From a virus, in the IMG/VR virus record IMGVR_UViG_3300025138_000301, positions 1 to 26,091 of that record: 26,091 nt of DNA. One strand, 5' to 3'. The notes beneath the pieces were generated by a model. The model was not told the DNA's origin. It worked only from the letters and a program-made list of their open reading frames with translations, and made no database searches. This document shows positions 23,096 to 26,091 of this stretch, one piece after another. Position numbers and translations under genes: made by a program. Every line of letters begins with the position of its first letter. Position 1 is the first letter of the stretch.

Positions 23096-23124
23096 TTGAC
23101 AGTTGTTGCAGTGATTGCTATACA
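23096..23124 (+). promoter_or_regulatory. Strong sigma70-like promoter, cassette A
   Basis: TTGACA (23096-23101), exactly 17 bases, TATACA (23119-23124). The last part of the spacer, TTGCAGTGATTGC, is nearly shared with the promoter at 23821. The expected start is about 23131, the first base of the leader hairpin. Confidence 0.85.
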
Positions 23125-23130
23125 TAATGT

Positions 23131-23180
23131 GTAGGGGGTAGCGATGACCGCCGACCAGTGATGCGAACAGCACCCCCTAC
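23131..23180 (+). ncRNA. Structured 5' leader hairpin of cassette A
   Basis: GTAGGGGGT (23131-23139) and ACCCCCTAC (23172-23180) form a perfect 9-bp stem around a 32-base loop that begins almost exactly where transcription should start. The loop contains the direct repeat GACC-GCC-GACC and has no strong inner stem. It may protect the RNA 5' end or sense a ligand; it matches no riboswitch class that I can recognise. The ATG is 30 bases downstream. Confidence 0.5.
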
Positions 23181-23209
23181 CTCGTAATAACTAATGAAAG
23201 GTAAGATTT

Positions 23210-23389
23210 ATGACACATCAAACAAGAGTTAGAAAAAACAAAGACGGCTCATTGACCGTCTTTGTGCCAGCGAGTCAATCGGATTACTTTAGTTGCTTGC
23301 TTGACGAAGGGGCGTTAGCCATGTCTGAAAGCGATCAATCTGGAGTTTTCCCAAAGTGGAACGATTTTTTGTATGAGGAGAAAAAATAA
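23210..23389 (+). CDS. Small hypothetical protein, 59 residues
   Basis: ATG 23210 follows GAAAGG by about ten bases, and the frame stops with TAA at 23387-23389, joined by TAATG to the next gene. The start is basic (TRVRKNKDG), followed by a strand (SLTVFVPA) and an acidic, aromatic tail (FPKWNDFLYEEKK). No motif is recognised. The consensus promoter, leader hairpin, ribosome site and coupled stop all support a real gene despite its length. It is the first gene of cassette A. Confidence 0.65.
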   Translation: MTHQTRVRKNKDGSLTVFVPASQSDYFSCLLDEGALAMSESDQSGVFPKWNDFLYEEKK

Positions 23390-23658
23390 TGGACGTAACG
23401 ATTATCTCAGATAAGGGGCATGCTTGGGGGATTGTAACAGTTGAGCAACTTAAGGCCGCTCGGTTATCCCTTGATGACATCAGTGAGTTTTCATACAAAA
23501 CCCCTAACGGAATGATTTTGGCTCTGGAGGAAGACTGTGATTTGCCAAAATATCTAAACAAACTGGACAGCATGGGAACGCAGTTTAACATTCGGGATAG
23601 CTATATTCCCAATGAAAGCCACCCAGACAACCCACGGAACTGGGCTCGGATTAGGTGA
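23389..23658 (+). CDS. Conserved small phage protein, EEDCD type
   Basis: The 89-residue protein starts in a TAATG junction. It reads ISDKGHAWGIVTVEQLKAAR, then ISEFSYKTPNGMILALEEDCDLPKYL. The order S/D-x-GHAW, IS-x-(Y/F)SY, and LEEDCD followed by a helix matches a small protein that I recall from many phages and plasmids of proteobacteria, function unknown. It is soluble, with no signal peptide. It ends 23 bases before a Rho-independent terminator, closing cassette A. Confidence 0.65.
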   Translation: MDVTIISDKGHAWGIVTVEQLKAARLSLDDISEFSYKTPNGMILALEEDCDLPKYLNKLDSMGTQFNIRDSYIPNESHPDNPRNWARIR

Positions 23659-23681
23659 GCAATACGAACAATTTTAAAATT

Positions 23682-23709
23682 TACCCGGTTAGTAGCCGGG
23701 TATTTTTTT
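23682..23709 (+). terminator. Rho-independent terminator of cassette A
   Basis: TACCCGG, loop TTAGTAG, CCGGGTA, followed by seven T (23703-23709). The tail reads TTTTTTTGTC, the same as after the terminator at 24675. Confidence 0.85.
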
Positions 23710-23740
23710 GTCCGTGCTGCAGCCGTCCCGGTAATAACCA

Positions 23741-23769
23741 GAACAATTGTACTGGGTTGCACCCGGTAC
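23741..23769 (+). promoter_or_regulatory. Dyad GAACAATTGTAC overlapping a hairpin
   Basis: The dyad (23741-23752) is a mirror-orientation copy of GTACAATTGTTC. Its last four bases start a 9-bp stem, GTACTGGGT (23749-23757) with ACCCGGTAC (23761-23769), one T-G wobble, loop TGC. A second hairpin CACTTC/GAAGTG follows. The island between cassettes A and B thus carries the same vocabulary (GCAGC, dyad) as the one after terS. Confidence 0.5.
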
Positions 23770-23820
23770 ACTTCGCAGCAGAAGTGATCAAAACAAACTT
23801 TTTTTTCTGGTGTTTTATTG

Positions 23821-23849
23821 TTGACACTATTTGCAATGATTGCTATATA
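23821..23849 (+). promoter_or_regulatory. Strong sigma70-like promoter, cassette B
   Basis: TTGACA (23821-23826), exactly 17 bases, TATATA (23844-23849). The spacer ends TTGCAATGATTGC. The expected start, about 23856, gives a short unstructured leader to the ribosome site AAAAGGAGGGC and ATG 23878. Confidence 0.9.
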
Positions 23850-23877
23850 TAAGGTATCAAAACAAAAGGAGGGCAAG

Positions 23878-24246
23878 ATGCCTTATAATTCAGAGAAGGC
23901 CGATAGAATTAAAAGAGACCTAGAGGGTGATCTATTTGAACCAAACCACGCTACGCGGCGGATGTTCCGTTGCTGGTTGGACGGCTCATATCTCGGTTAT
24001 GATCATTATCAGGCCAACGTTAAGTTCTTGAAGGAAAATAACGACAGCCAAGCTAGGTTGACTATGTTTGTTATTAGAGAGTTCACCAAGTACACGGCGT
24101 TTGATGCGGAATGTTCTACAGGTTATGCGCAGAAGGTAATTGTGGATACGGTCGGCAAAGAGAAGCTGGAAGCTTTGAACAAGCACCTCGTAGACGATGC
24201 GCTGGATCTAATCGCTGATTGGTTAGAAGAAAGGAAGGTGGCCTAA
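23878..24246 (+). CDS. Hypothetical protein of cassette B, 122 residues
   Basis: ATG 23878 is chosen because AAAAGGAGG lies just upstream; the frame extends further up but would then run through the promoter. The protein is soluble and helical, charged, with three tyrosines in DGSYLGYDHY and pairs of basic and acidic helices (KADRIKRDLEGDLFE, EKLEALNKHLVDDALDLIA). No motif or family is recognised. It is joined by TAATG to the cyclotransferase-like gene, so the two proteins are probably made together. Confidence 0.7.
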   Translation: MPYNSEKADRIKRDLEGDLFEPNHATRRMFRCWLDGSYLGYDHYQANVKFLKENNDSQARLTMFVIREFTKYTAFDAECSTGYAQKVIVDTVGKEKLEALNKHLVDDALDLIADWLEERKVA

Positions 24247-24653
24247 TGCTTTACTTCGCGTATGGCTCTAATTTAAATAAATCACAGATGAGTGTTAGGT
24301 GTCCCAAGGCGAGAGCCTTGGGGTCAGCTTACCTGATTGGTTGGCGGTTGGTTTTTCGGGGCGTTGCCGATATTGAGCCGTCAGATGACCCATCGGTGAT
24401 GTTGCCTGTTGGGTTCTGGGATATCACAACGGAATGTCTAGAGTCCCTAGACCACTACGAAGGATACCCCCACTTGTACCGCAGGGTAAATATCAACGGT
24501 GCGATGACCTACAGAATGAATACAGAAGGGTATTCAAGTCCAAGCAACTTTTACTTTGACGGCATTGCTAAAGGATATAGCGATTTTGAACTCGACAAGA
24601 CAGAGCTTTGGCACGCCAGAGACTGGGCGGATGATTTAGAATTAGCCGTATAA
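24246..24653 (+). CDS. Gamma-glutamylcyclotransferase-like protein (AIG2/GGCT fold)
   Basis: The start is ATG 24246 in a TAATG junction (135 residues). YFAYGSNL (3-10) is the substrate-binding loop of the GGCT/AIG2-like fold, and Glu72 in DHYEGYP (69-75) is in the place of the catalytic Glu. Enzymes of this family release 5-oxoproline from gamma-glutamyl amines, peptides or glutathione-like compounds. The next gene, in cassette C, is a putative amidoligase, an enzyme that could make such gamma-glutamyl or similar amide bonds. Both in one phage suggest making and removing an amide modification; the substrate is unknown. Confidence 0.85.
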   Translation: MLYFAYGSNLNKSQMSVRCPKARALGSAYLIGWRLVFRGVADIEPSDDPSVMLPVGFWDITTECLESLDHYEGYPHLYRRVNINGAMTYRMNTEGYSSPSNFYFDGIAKGYSDFELDKTELWHARDWADDLELAV

Positions 24654-24674
24654 TATAAATTGTTCGGGTTGAAC

Positions 24675-24709
24675 TGGGTTGCAGCAAAAAAGCTGCAGCC
24701 CATTTTTTT
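24675..24709 (+). terminator. Rho-independent terminator of cassette B
   Basis: TGGGTTGCAGC (24675-24685), loop of six A, GCTGCAGCCCA (24692-24702): an 11-bp stem with one T-G wobble, followed by seven T. This is the strongest terminator in the window. Confidence 0.9.
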
Positions 24710-24749
24710 GTCGGGCAGCGTAGATACCTGGGTAATCGGGAAATTGTTC

Positions 24750-24771
24750 GGGTTCGGGTTCGGGGTCGGGG
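24750..24771 (+). other. Potential G-quadruplex
   Basis: Four G runs at 24750-24752, 24756-24758, 24762-24765 and 24768-24771 are separated by TTC, TTC and TC. It satisfies the usual G3+N1-7 rule and comes from tandem TTCGGG units. Confidence 0.55.
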
Positions 24772-24833
24772 TATTTACGCCAGGTTTTTTTCTTGCTGCA
24801 ATCGGGTTCGGGTTTTTTTTTACCCGTGCAATG

Positions 24834-24847
24834 CGATCAATTGATCG
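24834..24847. repeat. Perfect 14-bp palindrome
   Basis: CGATCAATTGATCG sits after a TTTTTTTTT tract flanked by CGGGT and ACCCG. It contains two GATC sites. ATTAACC (24879-24885) and GGTTAAT (24893-24899) form another 7-bp hairpin shortly downstream. Confidence 0.6.
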
Positions 24848-24978
24848 TGCTGTTATGAGTATCACATGATGCTTTTTTATTAACCAAAAACAGGTTAATC
24901 AAGCTGCATGCACATTTTTAATTTTTTTTATCATGTCAGACAATATTCTCAATAGCTGGATCGTCTTCTAAATAAGAA

Positions 24979-24990
24979 GTGCAATTGTAC
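24979..24990. promoter_or_regulatory. Dyad variant GTGCAATTGTAC next to promoter C
   Basis: It has one mismatch to GTACAATTGTAC and lies immediately upstream of the -35 zone of the promoter at 25001, a suitable place for an activator or repressor. Confidence 0.4.
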
Positions 24991-25000
24991 GCTTTTATGT

Positions 25001-25026
25001 TTGTATTATGCAAAGATTGCTATATA
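25001..25026 (+). promoter_or_regulatory. Promoter of cassette C (weak -35)
   Basis: The -10 TATATA (25021-25026) is preceded by TGCAAAGATTGC, almost the same as in the promoters at 23096 and 23821, but the -35 is poor (TTGTAT at 14 bases, or TGTTTG at 17). An activator bound to the dyad just upstream could compensate. The leader holds a small hairpin, GGCGC-TTA-GCGCC, at 25038-25050. Confidence 0.6.
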
Positions 25027-25080
25027 CTTAGGAATGAGGCGCTTAGCGCCATTTTGAAACTAAAAAAGGTAAAGAAAACA

Positions 25081-26091
25081 ATGACTTACATTCAAGAAGA
25101 CAATTTTCCCATATTTGGAACCGAATCAGAAATCAAGCAAGGCGGCGAATCACGCGGTTGGAATCCTGCTAAATGGCAACAAAAAGCGCATGACGCTGGA
25201 TTCATATGGGTAACGGCTAAGGAAGACGGCACACCAGAAGTGGACGTAGAATTTATTATTCCACCTTTTCCCCTATGTGATAGCGCCAAACAAGATATAA
25301 GCAATTTCTTTACATGGGTTGAATCAGTGGGTGGTAAAGTAGGATCTCGCAATCTTGGCGGTCACGTTCATATGGGTAATCGTTTTATTCAAGGCAATAT
25401 TAGCAAGAGCCAATTCTGGTATAACTCAAAGAGAGAATACGCAAACAATGAGCGATACTATCAGCCAAGCGCATCTATGTGTCAGCCTATGCCTCTTGCA
25501 TTGGCTAAGGATGTTATTAGCCGTTACGGTTCACACCAAGACGATATAGACGCTATTCTATCCCCATCCAGACGTCACAACAGATATAGCCATTCTATGG
25601 CGCATGTCTCATTTGGCGGTAGTTCATATGATCGTTTTATGAGAGCTTCTACATCTCATGAAATGTCAGATGTAATTGGTGGCAAGTTCTATGCGATCAA
25701 TATGTCTACATGGTCACGCATAGGAACTATAGAGTTTAGACAGCACCAAGCTACCCTAGATTCTAAAAAGCTTTTTGCATGGTGTGAGCTAATCTTTACT
25801 ATGTTTAAGCATTCAGACTGGAATCGCTTAGACTATAACGCGCCATCCAGCACCATCATAGAGACACCAGTTAGCCCTTTCAGAAATGGTTCTCGTATTA
25901 GCGTTCTATATTCTGCAATGCGTGTAGATGGTGGCGCGACAACCCGCGATTTAATGAATGCTACAGGATGGTCTGCCGATACAATTCGCGCTCGTGTCTC
26001 AGAGATCCGCAACCGTGAAGACGTAGGACAAAACGGTTTAATTTGTCACACGCAACAAGCCTATGGATCTAGCTATGGTTCAAGTGCTGGA
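25081..26091 (+). CDS. Putative amidoligase with C-terminal HTH (3' end cut)
   Basis: The frame starts at ATG 25081 after AAAAAGG and is still open at the window end (337 codons). FGTESE (12-17), VDVEFIIPP (about 56-64), GGHVHMG (93-99) and TIEFRQHQATLD (216-227) match the putative amidoligase family (Pfam Amidoligase_2), a glutamine-synthetase/GCS-like fold thought to form amide bonds with ATP; Glu15/Glu17, His95/His97 and Arg220 would sit in the active site. Residues about 283-312 (GATTRDLMNATGWSADTIRA) look like a helix-turn-helix, an unusual addition to such an enzyme. It is paired with a cyclotransferase-like gene upstream. Substrate unknown; end of the protein not visible. Confidence 0.75.
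   Translation, partial: MTYIQEDNFPIFGTESEIKQGGESRGWNPAKWQQKAHDAGFIWVTAKEDGTPEVDVEFIIPPFPLCDSAKQDISNFFTWVESVGGKVGSRNLGGHVHMGNRFIQGNISKSQFWYNSKREYANNERYYQPSASMCQPMPLALAKDVISRYGSHQDDIDAILSPSRRHNRYSHSMAHVSFGGSSYDRFMRASTSHEMSDVIGGKFYAINMSTWSRIGTIEFRQHQATLDSKKLFAWCELIFTMFKHSDWNRLDYNAPSSTIIETPVSPFRNGSRISVLYSAMRVDGGATTRDLMNATGWSADTIRARVSEIRNREDVGQNGLICHTQQAYGSSYGSSAG

Larger units (their letters stand above)
24654..24850. repeat. Noncoding island with TCGGG repeats, after cassette B
   Basis: It carries AATTGTTCGGG at 24658 and 24742, nine TCGGG words all on the plus strand, two CCWGG words (24727, 24780), GCAGC/GCTGC words, a terminator and a possible G-quadruplex. It is built from the same words as the island after terS. 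The frame through it gives Gly/Phe-rich peptides produced by the repeats and is not treated as a gene. Confidence 0.65.

Noticed and set aside
22894-23127. Plus-strand frame with cysteine pairs (CSICL, CCSDC) in the island after terS
   Set aside because: It starts inside the terminator hairpin and ends in the -10 region of the promoter; the C-terminal cysteines come from the promoter sequence, and the frame at 23655-23852 ends in the same kind of peptide for the same reason.
23655-23852. Plus-strand frame with CPCC and CNDC, zinc-finger-like
   Set aside because: It crosses the terminator at 23682, a hairpin and the promoter at 23821; it has no ribosome site of its own, and the CxxC ending is promoter sequence.
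24660-24869. Open frame giving a hydrophobic Gly/Phe-rich peptide that looks like a holin
   Set aside because: It begins with TTG inside the AATTGTTCGGG motif, has no ribosome site, runs through a strong terminator and a TTCGGG repeat, and its composition is produced by the repeats.

Overview
This window looks like part of the genome of a tailed double-stranded DNA phage, probably a short-tailed (podovirus-like) phage of a marine alphaproteobacterium. The reasons are the P22-type DNA-stabilisation protein, large glycine/alanine-rich virion proteins, the AT-rich composition of the genes, and small genes (zinc-ribbon, DUF6378, EEDCD-type) that I associate with uncultured marine phages. The host is an inference. 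I see no integrase, tRNA or rRNA gene, insertion sequence or CRISPR array, and no DNA polymerase, portal, capsid or large terminase, which presumably lie outside the window.

Layout: 1-10018 is a plus-strand virion block (two short tail/fibre-type proteins, the stabilisation protein, four probable internal or ejection proteins) ending in a T4-type lysozyme with an intact E-D-T triad. 10011-10400 holds a 55-residue zinc-ribbon gene and the only minus-strand gene, a ribbon-helix-helix-like protein with its own promoter and a terminator buried inside the zinc-ribbon gene. 10398-19159 is a recombination/replication block, driven in part by a strong sigma70-like promoter at 10770: DUF1064 nuclease, coiled-coil protein, Sak4-like RecA-fold ATPase, SSB-like protein, winged-helix protein, SF2 helicase, an iron-sulfur PD-(D/E)XK nuclease with the Cas4/AddB cysteine pattern, Toprim-ATPase primase-helicase, adenine methyltransferase and DUF6378 protein. 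Most genes overlap by 1-20 bases, so translation is probably coupled. 19168-21277 begins with another promoter and carries three unknown genes and a C5-cytosine methyltransferase. 21278-21751 is noncoding and rich in inverted repeats. 21752-22534 has a zinc-finger gene and the small terminase subunit.

From 22535 to the right edge the organisation changes. Short gene cassettes alternate with noncoding islands that share an unusual vocabulary: a dyad G(T/A)ACAATTGT(T/A)C, TCGGG words on one strand only, CCWGG words and GCAGC words. The islands carry Rho-independent terminators and lead into promoters of one family (TTGACA, 17 bases, TATAtA, with TGATTGC before the -10 box; the last one has a poor -35). 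Cassette A encodes a 59-residue protein and an EEDCD-type protein, and begins with a 9-bp hairpin exactly at the predicted RNA 5' end. Cassette B encodes an unknown protein and a gamma-glutamylcyclotransferase-like enzyme. Cassette C encodes a putative amidoligase with a C-terminal helix-turn-helix, cut by the window end.

The least explained signals are this modular noncoding system next to the small terminase gene, the inverted-repeat region at 21278-21751, and the amidoligase/cyclotransferase pair. All functional statements rest on motifs read by eye; no database search was possible.
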